From: Pomacea canaliculata
Taxonomy: Eukaryota; Mollusca; Gastropoda; Architaenioglossa; Ampullariidae
Direction: 5' to 3'
NCBI RefSeq assembly: GCF_003073045.1
Contig: NC_037595.1
Coordinates: 3,286,001 to 3,350,000 of the forward strand
DNA length: 64,000 bases
The first letter of the stretch is position 1. The number at the start of each line of letters is the position of its first letter. Positions 48,101 to 60,200 of this stretch are shown in pieces. The notes below the pieces were generated by a model, which saw only the letters and a list, made by a program, of their open reading frames with translations, was not told the DNA's origin and did not search any database. Made by a program: the position numbers and the translations under genes.

Positions 48101-50330
48101 TCGGGTGTGAGTCGAAATGGTGGCTACTGAGTAGAAATCAAGCATGCAAACCCCAACCCCACCCCTCTCTCGGTGTGAGCTACTCTTATTATCTGCTGTG
48201 CCCAACTGCACGGTAGACCGGTAGACGTACCTGCCCTCAAATCTTTTAAATATGACTGTGTAAGAAATCTGCGATCCGTGCTGTTAAAATTAATCTGATG
48301 GACTCTGAACTCTCGGACATCTGCAACCTACAACCCCAGTTCGTGCCTGGAAGAACTACGCCCAGCGACATCAAGGGGCAACTAACTGCTATGGCGACAC
48401 GATTGCAGACTTGTCAAGGAGATATCGCACGCAGCAGCCACAGCATCACACAAGCTAGGCTTCCTGATTCCCCCTTTCCCATAACAAGTTTGTTTATAAC
48501 CAATAGCATATGCCTAAGAACTGGTGACAATCTATTTACCACTGTACCACAGAACACCAGCTAAACATTACTGTTAAAGATTTTGCACTAATAGTTGTTT
48601 GGAAAATATAACAAGCAGTTCATTCAAACAAGAATTATTGGCACTACTCCTTCTTCCATTTTTTTTCAGGGCTTGTCTCTCACTTACAATGATCATCAAA
48701 GTTTGAAATGAAAAAAGAAAATCCTCAATTCTAATTTTATCATTAATATCTAATATTAATTTTACTCAACTAATAGCTCTTGTATGTTATTAATAAAAAA
48801 AAATTAATAATATTCAAAAATGTGGTGTCCCTACAAAATGCCATACGTACTTAAGACAACTATTTTTAACACTAGTAAATTGGGATCCATAAAAATGCTA
48901 CAAAAGAAAGTTCAAAATGGCTGGCGTTTGCATAAGCACCTCAAATACTTTACCTATAAAAAATACAGGAAAAATGTGACCATCACCAACAGCTATCTTG
49001 CTTGTTAAAAAAAATAACTATCCTTATAAGCTAACGTGAAGGCTTTCAAGCAGTTCTGATCCATTTCAGGAAGCAGGAGATATCCCAAATTCATCGCTTA
49101 ACTACAATAGCATTATATTTATCAAGAAATGTGACCAACATCTCCTATATTAATGGTAGTCTCCAGCAAGAAAAAACTATGACATAAAAAAGTTGCCGCA
49201 CAAGAAAATTTTCATACAAAAAATATGTTGATATCATGTCCTGATTCAGTCTTTTCTCTTGACATAACGAACTATACCGATCATTTAAAATTTTCCTATT
49301 TATTATTTTTATAATTCAAAGTACATGTACTACAATGCTCCACACCTTGTAGCAAAAACCACCTTTCCTGGTCTTCAAAGTTAAGGCGACCATGTATTAA
49401 TTTTCATACAATAATTGTCATTGCCATTTTTTTCACACACATTAAAAGCTTGTGGTCTCTTTGAAATATTGAATTTGAACATCAAAGATGTTAGGCTTGT
49501 TCTGAGAAGCTAACCAATAAGCTTGGGCTTCTGAGCTTGGCCTCATTGCCTCATCCATGTATTCTTATTCCCAATACATCCCCACACACAAACACATATA
49601 CAGCACACACACACACATCGAACACACATTTACAACACACACACACTGCTAACATGAAATATCACCAGCATTAACAACAAAACTCTGCTTATGACGTGCA
49701 TCGTGTCCGAAAGATTTTGCATATAGCTTTGTCATATCAGCAAAAGAGCATTCAAAAATAAAAAAAAGTAAGGAAAAAACAAGATGTATTCCAGGAAATA
49801 TTCTTCAGGCTCCTAGGCTTTAATTGCTAAACATTCTATGTCCTAGAGTTTCTACACAGCTCACAGGAAAATATGGAACTGCGCATGTAAGAAGAGCAAT
49901 CTTTAACATAGTCTTTGTATTTTTCTCAGAAATAGTAAATTGTGTAGTTCTTTACTGAACAAAAATGCCAAAGAGTCTATGTGGCAATAATATGTCTACT
50001 TCAAGATGCAGCCTAGGAATTACACCCATTCACCAATGGATCTAAGTTTAAGAGATTTTGAACACACACACACAAACGCACACATGCACAAATATACATA
50101 TTCACACAAACATAGGCTACACCACCAGGTACCTGATGGCTGAATATTAGTACATCAACACTCAGCCTTTGTCACTGAGAGTCCTGCAGTCCATTCAACC
50201 AGCAGTTCTAATTTTGTAAGTCTTGTTGTCCTCCAAAATGTCAGATCTGAGACTTAAATACTACACCAATTCTTTCCTGCACCATTCTTGTGAATGTGAT
50301 CCAGCAGTGTTTGACAGTCCATATCATATC
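48101..50330. other. Spacer and probable NUS1 3' UTR
   Basis: A plus frame at 48298-48564 (88 codons) has no recognised domain. From about 48600 the DNA is AT-rich and unique, downstream of the NUS1 stop codon, and may be partly its 3' UTR. Candidate minus-strand AATAAA signals (plus tttatt) occur, for example near 49300, but I cannot choose one. Confidence 0.4.
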
Positions 50331-53300
50331 TCACTTTCCAAACCTCTGTTCTGATTTGGAATAAAGTGTCATGGTGGAGAAAAAAGCTGGGTAGGATAGT
50401 CCCCGATGTGATGGTACAAACCTGCCAACATTTCAAGAATAGGAATGTGCAGTCAGGTAACCAACTCTGTACAACTTAATGAAAGCAGATTAGTGAATGA
50501 AGTAAATATCTTAGAGGACTGCAATACACCATCAACAATTAGCCAACAGCAACATCAAATCAAATTAACTGCAAATGACCAGGTAACGCACTTTGTCTTT
50601 AAACTGAATTTGCAGTATTAATATTCATTTATATATGTACATTTCCTGACTGCTTTTTACTACTATACCCCATCAGATCATTGCAATTTTGCAATTTTTT
50701 TTCTAAATTAAAAAAAAATAACCATTGCATGCATCATATATCTATCCATCTACACAAATTACATCCAATCACTTATTTTCTTGCATGACTAAATGCATGA
50801 TCACATACTATCACAAACCCAAATATATCATAGCTAAAATTCAAGATCAGCACAATGGTCTATTGCCTTATTCCAACCAATATTCTAGGTTTTATCTTCT
50901 GATAAAGTACATACAAAATTTCTGTGAGACGAATATGCCAAGGAAGGTACCCCAACAGACTATCACAGGATCCAAACTTGATACAAAGGTCTGGATCTGG
51001 AAATGAATATATGTCTGGGGAAGGAACCCCAAGAATGTTAACCAAGTTTCATTCCAGTTTTATTTAATAACTTCAAAAAATGCAAAATATTGTCACATAG
51101 TTAAAGCAAGATTTATTTTATGTACAGTCATAGCAAACTTGTATCTTGTGTACTAGCATGCCTCCTCCCAATGAATGCATGCTTCCATATTTCTGAGCAA
51201 TACCTTAAGCATATAGTGTACACATTGGTTTGTAAGTAGAACTTGTGCAACATTGCTACTGTAATTGTGCACTTTCTATAGTCATTTATATATATGAACT
51301 CATGTTAAAGGAATGAAGTTAGTGTTCAAACGTTATGTATCCAAGCAAAACTATCACTTCACAACATTTAAGATCAGTTTCCGCAAACTAAAAGCACACC
51401 TCACAAATTTATTCTTGGTATCTTTTAACTGTACAGCACCGCTTCTCATGTAGCCACTAACTAAAACTGCTATTCCAGACTGCCTAAAGAACGCAGCCAC
51501 TGTTTATGATCCCTGACATTATCTTCAAGCAATTACACAAAGCTACCATAAGTTTCGGACTATAAGCAACCACCCCCTCCCCCAGCTTTAAACCCTGCGG
51601 CTTAAACAACGATGTGGCTTGTTTGCGGATTTTTCAGATTCCGATTAACTTTTCAATGAGCTCCACAATACAGTGTTAACTATTAACATGGTTACAGTGT
51701 TAGTTGTTCACATTTTTAAATCAAAGCCACATACAATTGAAGCATTCAGATCAGTTGCTGAAAGATACACCCTCATCATGCCGAAAATGAGACGAAATGC
51801 CTATGATATGCAGCTTTGAGGTTTTATATATTGCAGCTTATAAACCTGTGCTGATTATTTGTGAAAAAAGTATGGTGTTTTTTTTTTAATTTAGTGGGTG
51901 TAGATTATATACGGGTGTACTCAATAGACCAAAATTGACAGTACTTTCTACAATTAGCATATTCAAAATCCTGTGAGATGTGCACTTACCATGAAGAAGC
52001 TTATCAACCAGGTCAGAAGAGATGTCCTTTGCTAGAGTCTGCTGTGTGGACACCTGCTTGCACAAGCAACGGGCTACAAGTGACAGTGATTGCTGCCCAT
52101 CTTCAGCACTCAACAGATGGACCCATGCCTTCTTGCCACCACAGCCTATTGCTAGCAGTTGGGAGAAATAATGAAGAGATATTAGTAAACCTAGCATTAA
52201 TAATAGAACAATCTGTTTGCTATTTACATTATTGATAAGCATGAGTAGCAAAATGTAAGAAAATCTTGTGTAAACAGATATTTTTCTCATGGAATGAAAA
52301 AAGCGTTGTCAAGTCTTAAAAAAGTGCAAAGATTAGCTGCTAGCAATGACAGCAAATGTTTTACGTTGTCGACAGCTAGATCAGTGGTTCTCAAAGTATT
52401 TCGGACCGCGGACCACTTTACTTAAGTAAAAAATATGGCGGACCACCAAGTCCTAAAAATCCGTCTGTACTATGAATTTCAATTTAAATTGCCGCATTTG
52501 TTTCATTACAATTCAAAACTAAATGTCCTTTTGTGACAGTAGTATAGTAATAAGTTGATATAAATCTACTTATACCTCATTCTTTGTAATTAAAATGTTA
52601 ATGCGAGGAAAACATCACTTTAAACATCACTTTGCTGACATATGACGATTTACTCCCTCCCCATTATTTAACTAGCTGCTCTTCCATAGACAGATGGACA
52701 AAGATGCCAAAGAAAATGTATGCCCCCATTGATTTCAGTCTAAATGTAAACACTCAAAAAACACATGGTCCCCACTCCCTAATATGAACGAGTTAGAATT
52801 AGAATGTATAAACATGTTGCATTTTGCAGACATCCTGCATCAACACACAAATTTAACAAATGTAAAATAAATACTTCTGTTAGTAAATAAAAATAACAAT
52901 CTACAGAATCTTAACATTTGTGTTCACAAAAAAACAAACAAAAAACAACCAAACCATTTCTTTTAAGACAGTTATTTAACTGGTGCTGAAAATGGCACAC
53001 TATGTATAATGTATAATTTTGAAGTTAACAAGTTGTCTCTCCCAGCAATGTAATAAGAAAAAAAATTCTTCAGGAAATGTATGAATTCATGAACAGAAAC
53101 TTTTTTAAACAAAATACCAATCACTTATGAACACATGAATATTATGACTGACAAGATGCTAACAGCAAAAAAAAAAAAAACAGTCTTAATACAATGCTAA
53201 AAAAAAAAAAAAACCCAACAAAAAACTGAAAAGTATAATGATGCTACATAATGGGTGGATTCAACAAAACATGGACATAATATATAAAAGAACCCTTCAT

Positions 53301-54973
53301 TTCTTAGACAGCAATTGTCAAAAGCCAATATTTAAAAACAATAAAAAATATAATACTCAAATTTAAAGAATATTTAGAGTGTTAAACACACAAAAACATT
53401 GAAAATTGTGTTCAAACATTATCAGTTGGGTTTTTTTTTTGAGGGGGGACATCAAAGCTTTTTTTCAAACATACCCCTCTGTTCTGTATAAAGACCATGG
53501 CAGTATATCCAAATTTCATTAGCTGTATTTTCTTTGTCAAAACTCATTTCTCTTCTGCTGTCTTCAATCTCTTTCTGTAGCTGCATATTGTTTCTTTTAA
53601 TTTCTCCTGAAACAAAGGTGACATCACAAATATAATTTTTAAATTGTGATATTGGCTAGCTGTACTAATCTCTTCAAAAACACACATCACTCTAAATTTA
53701 AATATGGCCAAATGTTTTTACTTTTTGCTATAGTTTTGTTTGTAAATATGTGGAAACAAATTTATTGCTATATACATAAAATAAATGGTTTTGAGAATAT
53801 TATGCATACATATTTTTATTTGCAATTTCAATATTCAAAATTTAATTTGTAATTTAAATATGTCAAATTTGCTTTCAATGAATATATTTGAAGAATCAGC
53901 ACCAGATAAAAATGCTTCAACTAAGGAAGCCATGTAAAACATTTACTAAGGTATTCTAATAAATAATAAATCAGGTTACTGAAACTTTTCTAGTCATTGA
54001 TGACCAAGACTTAATCTGCACAGCTACATGAAACCAAATTTAATCACCATTGTAAAAACGTTCTTCATTATTATGTAACCACTACTGATGGTAGTCAGTG
54101 TTTGACACTCATAAAATGCAAAGTTTTTTCAAACTAATTTAAAATTGATTAGAAGTATTCATGCAATGTTTCAAAATTGTTGGGAGTTTTTAGGGACACC
54201 TCAGTGTATATGAATTAGTCATACTTTGTAATCTTCATTATGTCATGAGGGTGTTTTATCCTGTTTACATTTATATTGTGCAACTAACACTTACTAAGCA
54301 ATAATGAAATATTTGTGGAATATTACACAATGTCTTACGCTATCAAACCTCAAACTCTTTAACGTTTTCCGATGCCAAATGGGATATTTTTGAAGCTCTC
54401 TGACCTCCTTGGTAAATTTTCTTAACATAATTTGAAGCTCTATTACATTGATTAATAATAATTGTTTCTACTCGATAGGCAACGCTGAGTGTCACAATTG
54501 CCAGTGTTGAGTACGTTCCACAACATTTGTATATCATTCACATTTTATTGCGGCACAATTATACACTGGTGTCATATCAAATGCACCTCCACTCATACAT
54601 CCACGCAATAAGGGGGTCAAAGTGCAGAGTAGTGTAAATATCAGGTGCTCATCTCTTCACGCACTAAGTACACATGCCTAATGGTACAATACATACCGTT
54701 TACGTCGTATATACTGATGTATGAAATTCCCATTGTAACAGACCACACCACAATATTTGCCAAATCTTTATAAGAAATATCATTTTCCACTACAATCAGT
54801 CCGATGTGTTGAGGGAGTTTCCGAAGTTGTTTGGCGTCTGCTTGTACTTTCGCAGGAAGACATTTTTTACTAGAAAGAATGTTGTACTGAGGAAAAAATT
54901 TCAGAAATCCTACAATAAGTTCAACAAAAGCTATTAAGTGGTGCACGAGACGAAGAATTAACGTTCGAAGCAT
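50331..54973 (-). CDS. NUS1: NUS1 / Nogo-B receptor, dehydrodolichyl diphosphate synthase subunit (253 aa)
   Basis: Five coding exons: 54697-54973, 53475-53606, 51990-52151, 50915-51014 and 50331-50421, phases 1, 1, 1 and 2; 762 nt closing on TGA. The protein is the non-catalytic partner of DHDDS in cis-prenyltransferase, which makes the dolichol backbone for N-glycosylation at the ER membrane. Visible: an N-terminal hydrophobic segment (about 5-28); [27 protein letters not shown] at the exon 1/2 join; [30 protein letters not shown]; and the C-terminal RFGK with the RxG motif needed for activity in this family. The human protein is 293 aa with a longer N-terminus. Introns 2 and 3 hold transposon relics. 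Exon 4 has a second in-frame AG 18 nt downstream, which would drop six residues. Confidence 0.95.
51551..51935. mobile_element. Degenerate MITE in NUS1 intron 3
   Basis: The left end (tttcggactataagcaacc) and right end (ctcaatagaccaaaa) are imperfect inverted repeats. Internal ccctgcggcttaaac and agattatatacgggtg recall the GCGGCTTATA-rich non-autonomous elements common in animals. No coding capacity. The superfamily was not determined. Confidence 0.5.
52382..52470. mobile_element. End of a hAT-like element in NUS1 intron 2
   Basis: Begins CAGTGGTTCTCAAAGT and continues ggaccgcggaccactt, matching the terminal sequence of Charlie-like hAT elements. I could not find the opposite terminus or a target duplication, so the extent to the right is unknown. 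Confidence 0.5.
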
Positions 54974-55934
54974 ACTGGTGCCGTAAAAGCATCAGGTATT
55001 TTCGTGTTTCTTGACACTCGTGCGCCGGCAATAAGGCTCGGGCAGCAGATCTGCACAGAATTAAAAGAGAGCATTCGATTAGATAATAATCGAGACAGAG
55101 AATTTAGCTTGGCAAAAAATAAATATTGAATAACAAAGTTAAAGCATATGACCCTTTTTATTCAGCCCATTTCTAATTTTAACTTCTGTCTTTTTTACGA
55201 GACTTTTTGCAAACCTATCATGTTTGTCGACAGATGTAGCCCTGTGATTGGCTCCATAGGATCATGGACGTGTATAGGTGGACTGCTGTCTGTGTACCAA
55301 GACCAACGCGTAGCAAGATGTTCGGGCAGGGATTGGATGAAAAGAGCTTCTAAGAAATGTGCGTGAACAAACAATTAAGCTGCAGCAATCAGTGTTAAAG
55401 TGGCGTAAAGGCAGACAGACAGCCGCTCCCTCAAAAAAGATACTGAGGAGGCAAGAATGTGAACGTCGTTTACTGTCAGCATGGCGTTTGCTCTGCCCCT
55501 ACACATACACACCCGAATAGTCCAATTCCGCGAGTTCATGACATATTCAAAACGAGTTTAAAATATTCAGGTGTTCTGTAGAACAACATTCCATCACACC
55601 TTCAGCAGGTTAAATTCAGTCTCTATCAATTCAAAAGAGCTACAGGATTCTTAAAACAATTTATAGCAACATATTATACAATACAATACAAAATGGTTTT
55701 AAGTATTTCTTCAGGGGTCCGTCACAAAAAACGTCTCGATCATTACAAACATTTTCTGTAATTCTTGTACGTATACTGTATATACTCTTTCTTTTTGCTT
55801 TATTGAGCCTTTTTTCCAAGATATTTTGGGCATTTGTTTGGCTTTTGTTGTTGTTTTTTTGCTGTTGGTTTTTTTTTCTTTGGGGGTTGAGGGCTATAGA
55901 TCAGAATCATGGAAGATGACCAAAACTATCAGTA

Positions 55935-56340
55935 ACAGACTTGACGTCTTCCAAAACAGCGCGCCTCAGGCGCATACTTATAACATCTTTTGACCAAATA
56001 CCTTCACCAACCAGGCAAGAACTCCACCGAAGAACTGAAACCAATCGAGTCCATCACCACGCAGGTTCAACAAAGGCGTTAGCAAAATTAATTGATTGGA
56101 CATGTGCTCCGCCAGCAGACAGTAGACCTCTCCAAAGTCGCCCTAAGATGGACTCCAGACGGCTGAAGAAAATGAGGCCGCCCAAAGGAAACTTGGAGAA
56201 GAACAGTGGAAAGGGAAATGAAAAAAAAGGGCTGGACCTGGGGTCACCTGGAGCGGGTTTCAGCCGATCGACATCGGTGGCGGACTCTGGTTGAGGCCTT
56301 AAATTGTGTGCAACCTGATGCACGAAGAGGATTAGGTAGA
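55935..56340 (+). mobile_element. LINE fragment, RTE-like, reverse-transcriptase C-terminus
   Basis: Translation in changing frames shows RLRRILITSFDQIPSPT, then ELHRRTETNRV, RRLKKMRPPKGNLEKN, KKGLDLGS and finally a TLVEALN-like end. This is the 3' end of an RTE-group ORF and is related to the fragment at 42680-43110, but is inserted in the opposite orientation. Frameshifts and internal loss make it inactive. Confidence 0.75.
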
Positions 56341-56492
56341 TAGATGAAGGCTAGATCGATGTAAAAAAAAATAGATAAAGGTTTGCCTATATCTGGATTT
56401 CTTCGTTTTTATTGTTTTCTATTTGTTTATTGTGGATCTTATATCCATGCATTTGGATCTTAATTAACCATAGCAATATAGTATATACTGTA

Positions 56493-56855
56493 TATAGTAA
56501 GATGACCAGCCGACTTCCCGATTTAGGCGGAACAGTCCCGCCTTTGACCACATGCCCAGCCATAGCTGCTCATAATAAAATGTCCCGCTTTCATCTAATT
56601 AAAATGTCGATCAATGTCCCGGTAGTATTTAAAAAATCGTATAACCGTACATTGATTCGCATCTATGCCTTCGGTTTCGGCTTTTGCCTTTCGCCGTTTG
56701 ATTAATAATTTAAATGTTGAACAGTCTGTTGTCTCCTAGTTTACAGCCTTTCGTTGTTTCCTCCCCTCCCGGCCGCCTTTCGCTTTTTTTTTTCGGCTTT
56801 TCCAGGGGACAGCACCATATATAATAACTCCCGAAACGTCTGGTCACCTTATATA
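56493..56855. mobile_element. MITE between NUS1 and EED
   Basis: Inverted ends: tatagtaagatgaccagccg (56493-56512) against tatataaggtgaccagacg read inward from 56855. The interior has several tcccg-type motifs (acttcccgatttaggcgg, acagtcccgcc, atgtcccgctt) typical of a widespread class of short non-coding elements. About 363 bp, no transposase. Confidence 0.6.
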
Positions 56856-57194
56856 GGCATCATTTAGCTGCTCTCGGTTTCTTGTATAACAGATGGATCT
56901 CCTACGCGTTATAATAACATGTTTTGATTGTTCTTTGTTTTGTACGTTTTTTTTAATTTAGTTTCTTAATTAAATTACCTATGGCTATGTATACCTCAAT
57001 TGTACGTTTTCTGTGCACACACATTTAATCCTGGTGTTAAACATACCCCACAGCAATTCATTTCACCAATTATTAACATCTTTATCCTAAGATTAGTGGT
57101 ATTTCTACATCCCTGTTTTCGTTAATGTTATGATCATTTCTTCTGTCAATGTTCTGTGCCTCTCTCAATCTGACTGCGATTGATCGCTTTGATC

Positions 57195-57237
57195 TCCCGC
57201 CATGTTCCAAAATTACCTCCCACATGACCGTCACGTG
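57195..57237 (+). promoter_or_regulatory. EED proximal promoter elements
   Basis: An E2F-like TCCCGCC (57195-57201) and a CACGTG E-box (57232-57237) lie within 60 bp of the start codon; no TATA box is seen. E2F control of PRC2 genes is known in mammals; here it is inferred from the motif only. Confidence 0.4.
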
Positions 57238-57253
57238 GTTGTATTCGCGCAAA

Positions 57254-60200
57254 ATGTCTGACAGCGAGGAAAGCATGATTCTATTGTCTAAAAGACAGCG
57301 ACTGTCAACTTCGATCACAGTCGATCGTTCAGAAGATGAATTAGTATGAAAATTTTGTTTTCTTATCTGCTCTTAATGTTGTTCTAATAAAATATCATTT
57401 CCACCGTTTGGAGGATTTAATCAATCGTATATTCCCGCTTTAGTTATGAATGCTATTCGAGGAATAACTGTTGGTCCAACTCTAACACGATTATTTTTCA
57501 TGTTATTTAATGCAGATGTTGTTTTCCGCACATTGCATCTCATTTCATAGTCTTAAATCTCTCTAGGGATCAGACGATTTATTCTAGTCTTTCCGTTGTA
57601 TTATTTATAATAGGGACGTGAAACATGTAGCATAGACCCCAGTTGACTGAATTTTTAAATAACTACTGAACTGTGAAATAATTACACATATTGAATAAAC
57701 AAACTCTTTTGTCCTCGCAGGATGATCTTTCCAGCACCGCCAGTACAAGAGAGGAAGAGTCGTCTCGTAGTGACACACCAACATTTCGCCGGGGTTTCCG
57801 CTGGAGCAAGCAGCCCAAAAAGTGCAAGCTTCAGTATAAGTGCACCAATTTTATAAAAGTAGGTTCAAATTTCCATAAGATTACAGAAACCTTTAGGGCA
57901 AATTTTAACATCAGGTAAAAAGATTGCATGTTTCAATGTTCATGCCACAGTTGTCTTATGACTTGTTTTCTGTTTTCCCTAAATAATTTATGCATGAGCT
58001 CTTTTTGTTTTGCCTTTTCTCTGTTAACTTAATTGGTGCACAGATAAAGTAAAATATGTATATTATGACTGGCTTAAAGCAGATCATCTACATAATTTAA
58101 TATCAACGTGTTTGTACCTTGTGCCTTCATACTGATATATGTATATAAACAAACATATACATACACCATTTCTCTCCCATTAGAGTTAACAAGTAACTTA
58201 TCTGTATGGCTGCCTCATACTGTCAACGCACAGGCTTTTATAAGCAATAAGTCTCATTCAAATACCAGTCTGTCACACACATTTTCAGGAAAACCATGGG
58301 CAACCTTTGTTTGGAGTACAGATAAACCTGAATTGCTCTGAGTCAGATCCAGTCATCTTTGCTACTGTTGGCCATAATAGAGTAAGCTTGAAAGATTATG
58401 CCATACTGTAGTAACTGAAGAAAATACCCAGTCTAGAAACTTAGAGAAAAAAATTAAAAAAAGGGAAAAAAGAAAGAGACAGAAGAGAACTGATTCTTGC
58501 TGCTGTTTTGAAAATGCTTAAATTTTCTCAAGGATTTTTTCTCCCACTTTTCTTCTTTTTTTTCCATAGTGATAAGGCTTCAAATAGAATATTTTGTAAA
58601 TTGTTAAAAAATAGTTTGAATCTTCTGGGAAAAAAGTAAATAATAAAATATTCATCATTTTGTTTGTAAAAGTTTATCACTGGTAAGCAAGTTCCATTCA
58701 TTTGCTGCTTTAAAGTTTAAAAAATGAAACCATTAACTATATCTGATTAGTTTATGGGTTGTATATTTAAAGTACTTAATGTTTATTTCTGTGCACAGGT
58801 GACGGTATATGAGTGTCAAGATGGGGGAAGGATCAAGCTCTTACATTCATATAGCGATCCTAGTGTATCCTACTTGCTTTAGTAGTTAGAATAGTAGAAT
58901 AGTAGTGCAGTTTGCATCTGCAATTTTTTATGAAATTTTAAGTATTTCTCAAATAGTAATTTTTATGATTATTTAATGACTAATGCTGCTGTCAAATAAT
59001 TATGGATAACAATTCTTAGTTTTAAACATTTTGTGACATAAGTCTTTGTGTAATATACTTATATAATGAAGGAGATCAATTGGAAACAATGTAACAGGCA
59101 TAGGAGTATGAATGTGTGTAGAGACACAGATGCATGTTTTCTTCTGTTGCCAGTTTTCAGTTTGTTGAAATAGTGTTTGTCTATGTTTGTCTATTTCCTT
59201 GGTCTGATATTTTGAGGTCAACTTTTTCTTGACTAAAAAAAAAGAGTGATGAAAATTTTTACTGCTGTGCCTGGTCTTTTGATCCGGTGAATGGCCAGCC
59301 TTTACTGGCAGCTGCTGGACTAAGAGGCATAATAAGAATTTTGTCTTTGTCAGCTATGCAGTGTATTAGGGTAAGTAATGCTAGAAAGAAATAATGTTTA
59401 ACTTTTTTTATAATTTTGAAAAAGAAGCTGCCACACACAAGAGGTGTTGGTGGGCTGGGGATATCGTTATGCCTTAGAGCAAGAGTTATCTGTTCACTTG
59501 CCTTCTTATTTTTCATTAACTCTTCAAGTCCAGACTTTGACCTTTGAGTCTGATTCCTAGGTACAAAGCAATTTCAAGAATTTTATAAACTAAGCATGGC
59601 AGGAAGATAAATCAAAATTGCAACTCGATCTCCCTACTTACAGGACAATTTTCAAATGGTTTGTAATAATGCTGCTTCTACTGTCTTCTGAAGGCAAAAA
59701 ATGCACTATGCTACACCATAGGCTTCTCTGGCTGCCTGTCCGATTTCACATTGATTACAAGATCGCCACGCTGTGCTACCGTTGTCTTCACTGCTTTTCC
59801 TCAGCATACCTATCTGAGCTACTGAGCTTACCACCCAAGTTGGACTTTGGTCTGCTTGAGTTTCCCTCTTCTCTGTGCCATACATCAGACGAGAGAAATT
59901 CATTTTAAGCTCTCTTTCTGTCGTAAGGCTAACTGGAATTCTGTTCCCCTTTCTCTTTGAACTTGTGTCTACATTTGAAGCATACAGCCTCAAAACCATT
60001 TTCTTTCAGAAATGTCTTGCATAATGAAAAGAATAGTTTTGCCCACTCCTCAATTCTTCATCCATGCATTTTTTCCTTATTTTTAACTGATGCTTATGTT
60101 TATTGTTTGGTTAACTGTTGGTTCATTAAAAGTCTTTTGTATGCAGAGTAATGAGCTTGCGCCCACAACAGGAAATGTGTTTTACAAGTCCAATTGTTAT

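Larger units (their letters stand above)
54974..57253. other. Spacer between NUS1 and EED (divergent genes)
   Basis: Contains CCAAT-like gattgg elements near 55237 and 55330 upstream of NUS1, a LINE relic, a MITE and a short EED-proximal promoter. No other gene is recognised. Confidence 0.6.

Noticed and set aside
48298-48564. 88-codon plus frame, unusually even codon composition
   Set aside because: No domain, no splice partner and no similar sequence elsewhere in the window; left as unsupported.
50254-50436. 60-codon minus frame near the NUS1 end
   Set aside because: It overlaps NUS1 exon 5 in another frame; the exon's own frame matches the NUS1 C-terminus ending RFGK.
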